Source: Nocardia cyriacigeorgica
Lineage (GTDB): Bacteria > Actinomycetota > Actinomycetes > Mycobacteriales > Mycobacteriaceae
Reading direction: 5' to 3'
Length of the DNA: 57,145 nucleotides
NCBI RefSeq assembly: GCF_010858045.1
Contig: NZ_JAAGVC010000009.1
Location: forward strand, 142,655 to 199,799
A program made the position numbers and the translations under genes. Positions 35,049 to 43,736 of this stretch are shown one piece after another. Each line of letters opens with the position of its first letter. Within the stretch, counting starts at the first letter, position 1. The notes under the pieces are model-generated. The model was not told where the DNA came from. It made no database searches and was given only the letters and a program-made list of their open reading frames with translations.

Positions 35049-36731
35049 ATGGCTCTTCGTGAGTTCTTCGCGCGACATCGGTTGGCCTCGGCCGTTGCCG
35101 CGCCCGCGGTACTCGGGGTGGCGGCGGCGGTGGCCGCGACGTTCGCGTTCACCGCCGCACCGGAAGAGGCGGATACGCAGCTGGTGGCCTCGGTCACCGA
35201 ATGCCGCGACATGGTGACCATCTCGGTGGCCGGTCGCAATGACACTCCCCGTGAGGGGACGACGGCGATGCTGGTGGACGCCAACGGCAATCCGCTGCCC
35301 GCCGCGCTGTCGGGTGATCACAGCAGTGAATGGCTGGACCCGGTGGTCAACGCGCCGCGCGACGACGTCGCCGAGGGCTCCTACGCTGCCGTGTACATCG
35401 CCTACCCGGCGAATATGGCCAGCTACGAAGACGCCGTGAATGCCGGTGTCGCCAATGCCAAGCAGGTGATGTCGGAGATCGCGGCGGCTTGCCCGGACAC
35501 CAAGTTCTCCATCGTCGGTTACAGCGAGGGCGCCGATGTGGTGCGTCGCGTCGCGATGGAGGTCGGGCATCAGGAACCCGGCCAGGACGGCGAGTACGGG
35601 ATCGTCGACCCGGAGAACGTGCTCGGCGTGGTGATCCTCGCCGATCCCGGCCGCTCGACCGGTGACGGCCCGTTCCCCGGTGCGGAGGATCCGTTCGCCA
35701 ACCCGGACGGCTTCGACCAGAAATATCAGAACGGGCAGAAGCCGGTGCCCGGTTCGGGTGCCCTGCCCGGGACCAGTGGTGATTTCGGGGCGTTGAACGG
35801 CAAGATCGCCTCGTTCTGCTCCGACGGCGATCTCACCTGCTCGGCTCCGGAGAACATCTCGCTGCTGAATCTGGCGGTGAATGTGGGCAGGCAGTTGAAT
35901 GTCGACGCACTCGAACGTGAGGGGCTGACCCCGGCGACCGGCCAGGACGTCGCGGTGGTGCTCGGCCGGATCGCGATGACCGCGTTCGCCGATATCGCCT
36001 CCCAGCCGAACTGGATGGCCAGCGACGAAACCTTCCTCGAGGTGCTGCTGCGGGTCTCGGACCCGGAGTACAAGCCGGGTGCGCCTGCCCCGCAGGATCC
36101 GGCGCAGGCCGACGCCATCGCGGTGGATCAGATGTCGCCGCTGGCGTACCTGCCGCAGAAGATCCTCAACGAGATCGTCGGGCTGATCGTGACCAACCAG
36201 AACACCATCCCGGTGATCCTGAGCGATCCGTACAAGCAGACCCTCGGCCCCAACCACACCGGTCATCACTTCGACTACTGGGATGACGCCGATCCCGGCA
36301 ACGGTAAGCCGATGACCTCGGCCGAGTACGCGGCGGCCTGGATCACCCACTTGGCCAAGCAGGCCCAGGCGGGCCAGAAGGTGGACACCAACTCCAAGCC
36401 CACCGAAGCCGATCTGGCCGCGGCCTACGAGGCGGCGGAGTCGACCACCTCGGCGGCCCCGACGACCGAACCGGCCAAGGGTACGACCACCGCACCAGCG
36501 ACCACCACCACGGCGAAGCCGAAGGCCGAGGCCGATCCGTCGACCACGGCCCCGACGACGCCGAGCGAAGCGGTGACAACCACCCCGGAGGTCACCACCA
36601 CCGCTCCCGCGCCGACCACCACCCAGGCGCCGGCGGCGACGACGGAACCGACCACCACGGCCCCGTCGACCACCACCACCACGAAGGCGGAGGCCCCGAC
36701 CACCGACGCCCGAGCGGAGGCGACCAACTGA
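35049..36731 (+). CDS. Secreted cutinase-family esterase with Thr/Pro-rich tail
   Basis: A 560-residue secreted serine hydrolase. A signal peptide or anchor spans residues 1-36. The cutinase domain has GYSEG with Ser159 and the conserved CSDGDLTC (about 257-264) with the catalytic Asp; the likely His is in GPNHTGHHF. Residues from about 465 to the end are almost entirely Thr, Pro, Ala and Lys, a probable wall-spanning or O-glycosylated tail. Cutinase-like proteins in mycobacteria hydrolyse lipids and polyesters. The ATG at 35049 directly precedes the signal peptide. A strong hairpin follows the stop codon. Confidence 0.85.
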   Translation: MALREFFARHRLASAVAAPAVLGVAAAVAATFAFTAAPEEADTQLVASVTECRDMVTISVAGRNDTPREGTTAMLVDANGNPLPAALSGDHSSEWLDPVVNAPRDDVAEGSYAAVYIAYPANMASYEDAVNAGVANAKQVMSEIAAACPDTKFSIVGYSEGADVVRRVAMEVGHQEPGQDGEYGIVDPENVLGVVILADPGRSTGDGPFPGAEDPFANPDGFDQKYQNGQKPVPGSGALPGTSGDFGALNGKIASFCSDGDLTCSAPENISLLNLAVNVGRQLNVDALEREGLTPATGQDVAVVLGRIAMTAFADIASQPNWMASDETFLEVLLRVSDPEYKPGAPAPQDPAQADAIAVDQMSPLAYLPQKILNEIVGLIVTNQNTIPVILSDPYKQTLGPNHTGHHFDYWDDADPGNGKPMTSAEYAAAWITHLAKQAQAGQKVDTNSKPTEADLAAAYEAAESTTSAAPTTEPAKGTTTAPATTTTAKPKAEADPSTTAPTTPSEAVTTTPEVTTTAPAPTTTQAPAATTEPTTTAPSTTTTTKAEAPTTDARAEATN

Positions 36732-36766
36732 GCGGAGCGGGTGGCCGCTGATTGCGCGCCGAAAGT

Positions 36767-36801
36767 CGATGCGGCGGACTCCAGTCGAGTCCGCCGCATC
36801 G
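36767..36801 (+). terminator. Terminator of the cutinase gene
   Basis: CGATGCGGCGGACTC and GAGTCCGCCGCATCG pair perfectly (15 bp) around a 5-nt loop, about 35 bp past the cutinase stop codon. Confidence 0.75.
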
Positions 36802-37035
36802 GCTGTTCGTGGGTGCCGGTCCGTTCATCCCGCCGATCAGGCGATGACGCGGACCAGCGGCTGGGTCGGCGGGCCGGTTCGCGCCTGCCGGCCCGGGCTC
36901 GCGAGCGGATAGTGGGCGCGGGAACCCCCGTCGTCGAAAGCCGAGCACCGCCGGCGGCCGCACCGAAGCCGCAGCTCAACGGTCCGGAGGTCGAAATGGA
37001 CCGCGGCGAGCCTATTCGAAAACGGCGCCATAGAT

Positions 37036-37053
37036 TGAAACACGTTCTACAGT
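37036..37053 (+). promoter_or_regulatory. KstR-type operator overlapping a predicted -10 box
   Basis: TGAAACACGTTCTA at 37036-37049 matches TnnAACnnGTTnnA at all fixed positions. TACAGT at 37048-37053 fits the actinobacterial -10 (TAnnnT), and +1 would fall at or next to the A of the lipase ATG, giving a leaderless mRNA. Repressor binding would cover the -10 box. Confidence 0.65.
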
Positions 37054-37059
37054 GTGCCC

Positions 37060-38463
37060 ATGCGGACAGCGGGGATCGGGCAGTCGGAATCACTCGGCCG
37101 CGGACGGGGTTTGCGGGCCAGGATCACCGCACTCGCCGTCAGCGTCCTCACGACCTGCGCGGCTCTGATCGCCGTCGCAGCACCGACGGCGGCGATACCG
37201 AACACCGCTGACGCCTTCTACCTGCCGCCGGCCGGCTACGAATCGGCGGCGCCGGGCACGATCTTGCGGACCAGGCCGATCACCCCGGTCTCGCTCCAGC
37301 TGATTCCCATGCGGGTGCGGGCCTGGCAGCTGCTCTATCGGACCACCGACTCCCATGGCGATCCGTATGCCGCGGTGACCACGGTGTTGATGGGCGATCA
37401 CGGCAGGGCGCCGAGCGCGATCCTGTCCTACGACAGCATGATCGACGCCATCGCACCCAACTGCATGCCCTCGCAGGTCTTGCAGACCGGCGCGCCGTGG
37501 TTCGATTTCGCCGGTGCGGGCGGTCCGATCACGTTGTCCACCACGGCAAGTGAAGTGCCGATGATCGCGGCGGGGTTGAACCAGGGTTGGGCCGTATCGG
37601 TCCCGGACCTGGGTGGGGTGGACAACCATTTCCTGACACCGAAGGAACCGGGTTATGTGGCGATCGACGGTGTGCGGGCGGCGCAGAACTTCGCCGAGCT
37701 CGGGCTCGCGGCGGCCGCGCCCGCGATGTTCTGGGGATATTCCGGCGGCGGTATCGCCACCGCCTGGGCCGCGCAGGTGCAACCGGACTACGCCCCGGAA
37801 CTGAACGTGGCGGGCATGGCCATCGGTGCGCCGGTGGTGGATCTGATGGCGGGCCTCAGGAACGGCAACGGCACCCCGGTCGCCGGTCTGCCGCCGGTGG
37901 GGATCGCCGCGCTGCAACAGGATTCGCCGGAGTTCGCCGCGATGATGGATCGGATGCTCACCGCCGAGGGTAAGCGACTGCTGGCCGGAGCGGCCGCGAG
38001 CTGCACACCGCAGAACCTGGTGAGCTTCCCGTTCCGGGATTTCGGCACGCTGCTGACGGTACCGCTGGAGCAGGTGCTGAACGCGCCGCTGACGCAACAG
38101 CTGATCGCCGAGCGCACCCTCGGCGCGACGGCTCCTGCCGCACCGGTCTACCTGTACAACGCGGTGGACGATGAGCTGAGCACGATCGCGTCCTCCGATC
38201 AGCTGGTCGACAAGTATTGTGCGGCAGGCACCGCGGTGACCTATCGGCGCGATGTCGTCCCATCGGCGGTGTCACCGCATGCCTTCGAGTGGGGGCTCGG
38301 CGCCCCGGCCGCCTTCGCGTGGCTGAAGGATCGGGCAGCCGGCCGGCCGCTCGCCGGTTGCGATGTCCAGACCGGCACGACGCCGACCACACCGGCCGCC
38401 ATGAACGCCTTCGGTGCCGACTTCGTCGGCGGGATGCTCGCCGCCATCCTCGGGCACCGCTGA
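37060..38463 (+). CDS. Secreted lipase, LIP family
   Basis: A 467-residue protein with a signal peptide (about residues 18-47, ending TAAIP) and an alpha/beta-hydrolase domain of the secretory-lipase (LIP) family. The nucleophile motif GYSGGG has Ser228; an Asp in NAVDDELS and a His in SPHAFEW complete a likely triad. It should hydrolyse triacylglycerols or other esters outside the cell. I prefer the ATG at 37060 over the GTG at 37054 because the predicted transcript starts at the ATG. A KstR motif in its promoter ties it to sterol/lipid regulation. It is convergent with the DUF4868 gene, 17 bp apart. Confidence 0.87.
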   Translation: MRTAGIGQSESLGRGRGLRARITALAVSVLTTCAALIAVAAPTAAIPNTADAFYLPPAGYESAAPGTILRTRPITPVSLQLIPMRVRAWQLLYRTTDSHGDPYAAVTTVLMGDHGRAPSAILSYDSMIDAIAPNCMPSQVLQTGAPWFDFAGAGGPITLSTTASEVPMIAAGLNQGWAVSVPDLGGVDNHFLTPKEPGYVAIDGVRAAQNFAELGLAAAAPAMFWGYSGGGIATAWAAQVQPDYAPELNVAGMAIGAPVVDLMAGLRNGNGTPVAGLPPVGIAALQQDSPEFAAMMDRMLTAEGKRLLAGAAASCTPQNLVSFPFRDFGTLLTVPLEQVLNAPLTQQLIAERTLGATAPAAPVYLYNAVDDELSTIASSDQLVDKYCAAGTAVTYRRDVVPSAVSPHAFEWGLGAPAAFAWLKDRAAGRPLAGCDVQTGTTPTTPAAMNAFGADFVGGMLAAILGHR

Positions 38464-38480
38464 CGCTTGCAACCGGCGCC

Positions 38481-39470
38481 TCACCGCGGCCGCAACCGCC
38501 GATACGCCGTGGCCACTCGCGACGAATCGTCGAAGGGTCCGCGCCAGATCCGCTGATCCAGGATCTCCAGAAATGTCGGTACCCCCTGATCGCTCAAGAC
38601 GATTCCGGAGTCGTCGATGTGTATGCCTTCGGGGAGCTCGGGATAGCGGTCGAGCTCGGCCTGCAACGACGACAGCGTGATCTTCGGCAGGTAGTCGACG
38701 CCGCTGAGCCGTTTCAGCAGCTTGGCGTAGCTGGGCCGTTTGGCACAGACGGCGATGATGGTGTCTTTGACCGGCGCGGCCAGCTCCAGGCCGAGCGCCT
38801 CGCTGATGTGGTCGACGAAATCCGGGGTGGCCTTGGTGAGCAGTTCGAGGTCGGTGAACAGCCGCAGGAAGGTGTCGGGTTTGAGGATGGCGATCTCGTC
38901 GCCGGCGATGACGAGATCGAATTCCTCGGCGAAGGCGAAGACCGGGTCGCCGACGCGATTCAGGCGTTCACCGAAGGTGGCGAGAATGCGGTGCGCCGAG
39001 GCCACCCGCAGTCCGTGCTGCAACCGCACGAAGGCGGTGCGCTGCCGATCCGGCCCGGCGGATTCGCAGATCAGCACGTAGAACAGGAAGGTGCCGTCGC
39101 GCATCTGCCGGGGCAGCACGGTATCCAGCGTCGCCGAACGGGCGATGAGCTGTAGCAATCCGGCGATCTGGGCGTCGGGCTCGCCCGCGGTGTCCTCGGG
39201 ACGGGCTCGGTCGAGCCCGTCGAGGGCGAAGGAGAAGAACTCCTCACCGTCGACGAGCGCGGCGATGGTGTCGTATTCGATCGGCGCCATCGCCGCGAGC
39301 TGGTCCAGTGTGGCCGCGGCGATCGCGCGCAGCTCCGCACCGAGGGCAGCGGCGAACTCGATCCGCAACGCCTGCAAGCGCTTACGCCCGTCTCGCCAGC
39401 CGAGTAGCAGGTCGATCGGTTCGCCGCCGATATCGATGCCTGCCCAGTCCCGGCCGCTGCGCATGCTCAT
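38481..39470 (-). CDS. KwaB-like DUF4868 protein (Kiwa defence)
   Basis: A 329-residue cytoplasmic protein that I read as DUF4868, the domain of KwaB in the Kiwa anti-phage system. Supporting segments are VFAFAEEFDLVIAGDEIAIL followed by FLRLFTDLELLTKA, and a C-terminal HIDDSGIVLSDQG and FLEILDQR. The size is close to KwaB of about 315 residues. In characterised Kiwa, KwaB acts with membrane KwaA and binds DNA to stop phage replication. The start overlaps the KwaA-like gene by 4 bp (ATGA). The assignment rests on pattern recognition, not on an alignment. Confidence 0.72.
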   Translation of the reverse strand: MSMRSGRDWAGIDIGGEPIDLLLGWRDGRKRLQALRIEFAAALGAELRAIAAATLDQLAAMAPIEYDTIAALVDGEEFFSFALDGLDRARPEDTAGEPDAQIAGLLQLIARSATLDTVLPRQMRDGTFLFYVLICESAGPDRQRTAFVRLQHGLRVASAHRILATFGERLNRVGDPVFAFAEEFDLVIAGDEIAILKPDTFLRLFTDLELLTKATPDFVDHISEALGLELAAPVKDTIIAVCAKRPSYAKLLKRLSGVDYLPKITLSSLQAELDRYPELPEGIHIDDSGIVLSDQGVPTFLEILDQRIWRGPFDDSSRVATAYRRLRPR

Positions 39471-40033
39471 CGCCGCTCCGTCAGCACTCGGATTCCCGCG
39501 TGCTGGGCCACCGTGACGGTATCGCCGGGGCGCGGTACCGATCGCACGACGACGTAGGCCACATCCCCGGACTCGGTCTGCACCTTCACGATTCGGTGCA
39601 GCAGCAGATAGATCATCGGGTTGACCTGGATGAGGTCGGTGCGCACGTAGACGATCAGCAACACCAGCAGGAACAGGCCGTAGGCGAGGACGTCGAGCCC
39701 GCGCGGCGTTTCGACGGTGAGGAACGGCAGCACGTAGGAGACCAGATACCCGCCGGATTCGCTGCCGCTCTCGTGCACCCGCGCCACCGTGAGCGACGAG
39801 CGCGCCGACGAGCCGAGCAGAGACAGCACCCAGATCGTGCAGGCCGCGCCGAACCCCATGAGCGCGAGCGCGCCGAACGCCAGCCAGGGGGTGGCGGCGA
39901 AACGGGCCGCGAGGATCGCGAACAGCGGCGTATAGCTGGAGAAGAACAGCGGTGTACGCGCCGCGATCTGCATCAGATCGTCGGCTGCGCGCCGAGGTGA
40001 CGGGCCCGGCGCAGGGTGGACCGCTGCTGCCAT
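39467..40033 (-). CDS. KwaA-like four-helix membrane protein (Kiwa defence)
   Basis: A 188-residue protein with four predicted membrane segments: about residues 28-46, 50-74, 93-107 (YLVSYVLPFL) and 114-133. The last is followed by VRTDLIQVNPMIYLLL and a short cytosolic beta-rich tail. Size, topology, the YxxSYxxPF-type motif and coupling to a DUF4868 gene fit KwaA, which senses phage at the membrane. The gene may be leaderless: TACAGT at 40045-40040 lies 6 nt from the ATG on the minus strand. The assignment depends mainly on the partner gene. Confidence 0.68.
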   Translation of the reverse strand: MAAAVHPAPGPSPRRAADDLMQIAARTPLFFSSYTPLFAILAARFAATPWLAFGALALMGFGAACTIWVLSLLGSSARSSLTVARVHESGSESGGYLVSYVLPFLTVETPRGLDVLAYGLFLLVLLIVYVRTDLIQVNPMIYLLLHRIVKVQTESGDVAYVVVRSVPRPGDTVTVAQHAGIRVLTERR

Positions 40034-40113
40034 AGCGCCACTGTATTACCGGGCACCGACAAGATCGTCGCTGCTGAGGAGCCCAGCCGCGCGGGCTGTG
40101 CTTCGATCAGGAC

Positions 40114-40569
40114 ATGAGCTCAGAGATGGAAACAGTGGTCAGTGCCGAACGTGAGGTCGCGGCGCCGGCGGCGGTGGTGTTCGAGTTGATCGCCGATCCG
40201 GCGCAGCAGCCGCGCTGGGACGGCAACGACAACCTGTCCGGGGCACCCGCAGGCCAGCGGGTGCGCGCGGTGGGAGATGTCTTCACGATGGTGATCACCA
40301 AGGGCTCCACCCGGCACAACCATGTGGTCGAGTTCGAGGAGGGCAGGTTGATCGCCTGGCAGCCTTCCGAGCCCGATCGTGAACCGCCCGGCCATCTGTG
40401 GCGCTGGGAAGTCGAGCCGCTGGACGAGCGGCGTTCGCTGGTGCGCCACACCTACGACTGGACGCGCCTGACCGACGAGATGCGGCTGCCACGTGCCCGC
40501 GCCACCACCGCCGACAAGCTGGCCGCTTCCATCGACCGGCTGGCCGAGCTCGCGGAGCAGCAGAGCTAG
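40114..40569 (+). CDS. SRPBCC-family protein
   Basis: A 151-residue START-like/Bet v1-fold protein (polyketide cyclase/dehydrase superfamily). The N-terminal [29 protein letters not shown] and later [23 protein letters not shown] are standard for the family, which binds hydrophobic ligands. The function is unknown. It diverges from the KwaA-like gene by 80 bp and precedes the DUF389 gene in the same direction. Confidence 0.85.
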   Translation: MSSEMETVVSAEREVAAPAAVVFELIADPAQQPRWDGNDNLSGAPAGQRVRAVGDVFTMVITKGSTRHNHVVEFEEGRLIAWQPSEPDREPPGHLWRWEVEPLDERRSLVRHTYDWTRLTDEMRLPRARATTADKLAASIDRLAELAEQQS

Positions 40570-40633
40570 CCGGTACGAGGCGCTATCCGGGTTTCGCTCG
40601 GCCCGCCGCCGGTGCATACGCCAGACTGAGCGC

Positions 40634-41593
40634 ATGCTGCACGTGCGAGTAATGGCGCCTGCCGACAAGACCGACGCCGTGATCGAGATCCTCGAGAGCG
40701 ACGACGCGGTCAGCGGGCTGGCGGTGATGCGCGGGGCCGCGCTGCGCCCGGCCGGTGACCTGGTGATCGCGCACATCGCCAGGGAAGCGGCCAATGACCT
40801 GGTGGAACGGCTGCGCGCGACCGGCGTGCACAAATGCGGGAGTATCGAGCTCGAGCCGGTGCGAACCTGGTTGTCGCTGGCCGGTTTCGAGGCCGAGGTG
40901 CGCACCCCCGGCAGTAGCGCGGACGCGGTGGTCTGGGCCGATGTGGCTCAGCGTTCCTACGAGGAGACCGAACTCAACTGGACCTACCTGAGTTTCATGA
41001 CGCTGGCGACCACGCTGGCGGCCATCGCCATCGTGGTCGACTCGCAGATCCTGGTGATCGGCGCGATGGTGCTCGGTCCTGAGTTCGGTGCGATCGCGGC
41101 GCTCGGGGTGGCGCTGGTGCGACGGCGATTCGTGCTGTTCGGGCTGGCGGTGCGCACCCTGATCCTGGGGTTCCTCACCGCCATCGTGTTGACGTTCCTG
41201 CTGGTACTCATCGCACGCGGGCTCGGCTGGATCACCGCGGAGGATGTGGGGACAGGGCCGGAGACCGCCTTCATCTACACCCCGGACAAGTGGTCGTTCA
41301 TCGTGGCCGTGATCGCCGCCGCGGCGGGCGTGCTGTCGCTGACGTCGGCGAAATCGGGCGGCCTCGTCGGCGTGTTCATCTCGGTGACGACCGTGCCCGC
41401 GGCCGGCAATATCGCGCTGGCGGCGGTGTTCGCGCACTGGGACGAGGTATGGGGCAGCACACTGCAATTGGCGCTGAACCTGTCCGGGATGGCGTTGGCC
41501 GGTTGGGCCACATTGGCCGTGCAGGATGCCGTGTGGTCGCGAGTCGCCGTGCGCAGGCCGAAGGCGCGGCTGTACCCGCGGCGCATGCTCTGA
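40634..41593 (+). CDS. DUF389 membrane protein
   Basis: A 319-residue protein with an N-terminal ferredoxin-like domain (about 1-85, starting [13 protein letters not shown]) and around six membrane helices with the DUF389 core motif [15 protein letters not shown]. Members are described as putative transporters or hydrophobic proteins, without an established function. The ATG at 40634 gives the standard N-terminus. The last codons lie in a 21-bp tandem duplication that also contains the stop codon. Confidence 0.85.
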   Translation: MLHVRVMAPADKTDAVIEILESDDAVSGLAVMRGAALRPAGDLVIAHIAREAANDLVERLRATGVHKCGSIELEPVRTWLSLAGFEAEVRTPGSSADAVVWADVAQRSYEETELNWTYLSFMTLATTLAAIAIVVDSQILVIGAMVLGPEFGAIAALGVALVRRRFVLFGLAVRTLILGFLTAIVLTFLLVLIARGLGWITAEDVGTGPETAFIYTPDKWSFIVAVIAAAAGVLSLTSAKSGGLVGVFISVTTVPAAGNIALAAVFAHWDEVWGSTLQLALNLSGMALAGWATLAVQDAVWSRVAVRRPKARLYPRRML

Positions 41594-41618
41594 GCGCTGC
41601 GGCGCATGCTCTGAGCGC
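41578..41618. repeat. 21-bp-period tandem duplication spanning a stop codon
   Basis: A 20-bp sequence beginning GCGGCGCATG at 41578-41597 is repeated exactly at 41599-41618, giving a period of 21 bp. The first copy contains the last codons and TGA of the DUF389 gene, and the second lies in the gap before the convergent TerD-like gene. Confidence 0.9.
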
Positions 41619-41621
41619 CGT

Positions 41622-42224
41622 TCAGGCGCGCGCGGAATCCATGTCCATGCCCCACCGGTAGGCCCGCACCAGCTCGTCCAGCGCACCTGTCAGGTACCTG
41701 GCCTCGCGGTAGACGGTGATGCCCGCGCCCTGGTTCTGCAACAGCGCGATGGCGCAGGACCGGGTGTCGGCGACCGGCTCGTCCAGCGCCAGTTCGACGT
41801 TCGCGCCGATGGTCGGCGCGAGGGTGAGCGTGCCCTTGGCGGCGGCCCAGTTCGGTGCCTGCGCGCACAGCGCGAAGATCAAGACCTGCCGAAACGCTTC
41901 GGGCCGGGCCAGATCCATATTGAAGCCCGCGCTGCCGGGACGGGCGCCGTCGCGGTCGAGCAGGATGTGCGGCTCGAATTCCAGTGCGCCTGCATCGGTG
42001 GCGGTGCGCAGCACACCGGTGCGGCCGTCGGCCAGTTCGTAGAGGCAGCCGAGCTCGAGTTCGATCGGAGTGGATCTGCGGAACAGGCTCTTGGCGCGCG
42101 CGGCCCAGGTCAGCTCGACCCGCATGATGCCTTGCAGCTCGCCCGGCCTGGTGAGATTGATGCTCGGCGTGGCCTTGGACAGGGTGACTTTCCCGCCGCC
42201 GGCCCGCTGATCGTCGATCGCCAT
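41622..42224 (-). CDS. TerD/TerA-like tellurium-resistance family protein
   Basis: A 200-residue protein of the TerD superfamily. It has the N-terminal VTLSKATPSINLTR typical of TerA-like members and a C-terminal half with a beta-sandwich pattern (MRVELTWAA through NVELALDEPVADTRS). TerD-family domains bind calcium and scaffold the Ter stress system; here the acidic calcium-binding residues are less clear than in TerD at 43.7-44.3 kb. The ATG has a GAGGGGGGA upstream. It lies downstream of the TerC-like gene but behind a hairpin. Confidence 0.8.
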   Translation of the reverse strand: MAIDDQRAGGGKVTLSKATPSINLTRPGELQGIMRVELTWAARAKSLFRRSTPIELELGCLYELADGRTGVLRTATDAGALEFEPHILLDRDGARPGSAGFNMDLARPEAFRQVLIFALCAQAPNWAAAKGTLTLAPTIGANVELALDEPVADTRSCAIALLQNQGAGITVYREARYLTGALDELVRAYRWGMDMDSARA

Positions 42225-42250
42225 CGCCGCGATCCCCCCTCAGGAGATGA

Positions 42251-42284
42251 GAACGGCAGCGGCCAAGCCAGGCCGCTGCCGTTC
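42251..42284 (-). terminator. Hairpin between the TerC-like and TerD-like genes
   Basis: GAACGGCAGCGGCC and GGCCGCTGCCGTTC pair perfectly (14 bp) around a 6-nt loop, 23 bp past the TerC-like stop codon. It probably terminates or attenuates transcription before the TerD-like gene. Confidence 0.75.
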
Positions 42285-42307
42285 GAGTCTTCGGTTGCGT
42301 CCGCCGG

Positions 42308-43402
42308 TCAGCCTACCGGGGTGGGCTCCTTTTCGGCGGCCGCTTCCGGCTCACCCTCGCGCCGGTTGCGCATGATGCTGCTGATGAACGCCGCGCCGAT
42401 GAACGCGATACCGATGAAGCCGGTGACGAGTTCGTTGACGTGCACGCCGATCGAGATCAGCAGGATCGCGGCCAGCGCACCGATCGCCCAGTGCGCACCG
42501 TGCTCAAGGTAGACGAACTCCGACAGGGTGCCCTTGCGCACCAGGTACACCGTGATCGACCGGACGAACATGGCGCCGATCAGGCCGAGGCCGAGCGCGA
42601 TGATGATCGGGTCGGCGGTGATGGCGAACGCGCCGATGACGCCGTCGAAGGAGAACGAGGCATCGAGCACCTCGAGGTACAGGAACAGGAAGAAACCGGC
42701 CTTACCCGTGGCCTTGGCGGCCTCCGACGGGCCCGCGTGCTCCTCGGCGTGGAACATCGAGCCGAGGCCGTCGACCGCGATGTAGGTGATCATGCCGAGC
42801 AGGCCGGCCAGCAGCACCGTTGAACGGACCTCTTCCTCGGCGAGGAACTCCGCGCACAGGATGAGGCCGATACCCGCGACGACCACCGACAGCATGTCCA
42901 GCTTGCCCGCCCTGGCCAGCGGCCGCTCCAGCCACGACAGCCAGGTGATCTCCCGCTCGGCGAAGATGAAGTTCAAGAACAGCAGCGCAAGGAACATGCC
43001 GCCGAACGCCGCGATCTGCGGATGGGCGTCGGTGAGCAACGTCTCGTAGCTGGGATCGCCATTGGGGAAGTAGGCGGCGTCACCCGGGGGCGGGTTGAGC
43101 GCCAGGTCGAAGGCCTCGACCGGGTTCAGCCCTGCGGTGACCCACACGATCGCCAGCGGGAACACCAGGCGCATGCCGAAGACGGCGATCAGGATGCCGA
43201 TGGTCAGGAACATGCGCTGCCAGAACTCGCTCATCCGCTGCAGGATGGTCGCGTTGATGACGGCGTTGTCGAACGACAGGGACACCTCGAGGACACCGAG
43301 GATCGCGCAGAGCACCAGGGCGGTGGGGCCACCGTAGAGCAGTGCCACTACCAGTGATGCGACGGTGACCAGGAAGGATAGGCCGAATATGCGCAGGACC
43401 AC
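42308..43402 (-). CDS. DUF475/TerC-like membrane protein
   Basis: A 364-residue integral membrane protein with about nine helices. The duplicated TerC-superfamily motif is visible as LEVSLSFDNAVINA near residue 40 and LEVLDASFSFDGVIGAF near 245; the acidic and Asn residues in the membrane suggest metal binding. It belongs to the DUF475 branch. TerC-type proteins work with TerD in tellurite, phage and oxidative-stress tolerance, possibly by metal export. It begins at GTG and is separated from TerD by a terminator. Confidence 0.9.
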   Translation of the reverse strand: MVLRIFGLSFLVTVASLVVALLYGGPTALVLCAILGVLEVSLSFDNAVINATILQRMSEFWQRMFLTIGILIAVFGMRLVFPLAIVWVTAGLNPVEAFDLALNPPPGDAAYFPNGDPSYETLLTDAHPQIAAFGGMFLALLFLNFIFAEREITWLSWLERPLARAGKLDMLSVVVAGIGLILCAEFLAEEEVRSTVLLAGLLGMITYIAVDGLGSMFHAEEHAGPSEAAKATGKAGFFLFLYLEVLDASFSFDGVIGAFAITADPIIIALGLGLIGAMFVRSITVYLVRKGTLSEFVYLEHGAHWAIGALAAILLISIGVHVNELVTGFIGIAFIGAAFISSIMRNRREGEPEAAAEKEPTPVG

Positions 43403-43736
43403 GCGGGGACCTTTCGTGTGCGGCGCCGGAGTCGGTCGTCATCCGGGCATGGTGGGACGTCTGAAGCTGCTGTGTGCGATCGCCGACCCGGTGCGAGCGG
43501 CGCTCGACACGACCGTACCGGTCGACGGTGAACCCGACATTTCGGGCCGACGTCGAGAGCGACCGTCGTCATCAAGCCTGGTCGCCCGACCATGAGATGT
43601 CCAGTCGGACCCCAGCGAGTGAGTGACCGCGTGGATGTTCGTTGAACCCCCCGGTGGGATCAGTTTCCCATGGGTGGCGAGGCAGGTGGAAGGGGGCCCG
43701 GCGCCGGGCCCCCTCCCCGGCCGAGGGTGAGCTCGA
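43403..43736. other. 334-bp intergenic region between TerC-like and terD
   Basis: Besides the terD terminator at its right end, this gap should hold the promoter of the TerC-like gene on the minus strand. Small open frames on either strand lack ribosome binding sites and recognisable sequence, so I call no gene. Confidence 0.5.
43692..43715 (-). terminator. Terminator of terD
   Basis: A 24-bp perfect palindrome with arms AGGGGGCCCGGC and GCCGGGCCCCCT lies about 20 bp past the terD stop codon on the minus strand and is followed by TTCC. It is very GC-rich, as is usual for terminators in this group. Confidence 0.7.

Noticed and set aside
43365..43595. Small gene in the TerC-terD gap
   Set aside because: A 76-codon plus-strand frame exists but has no ribosome site, no recognisable composition, and overlaps the promoter of the TerC-like gene.
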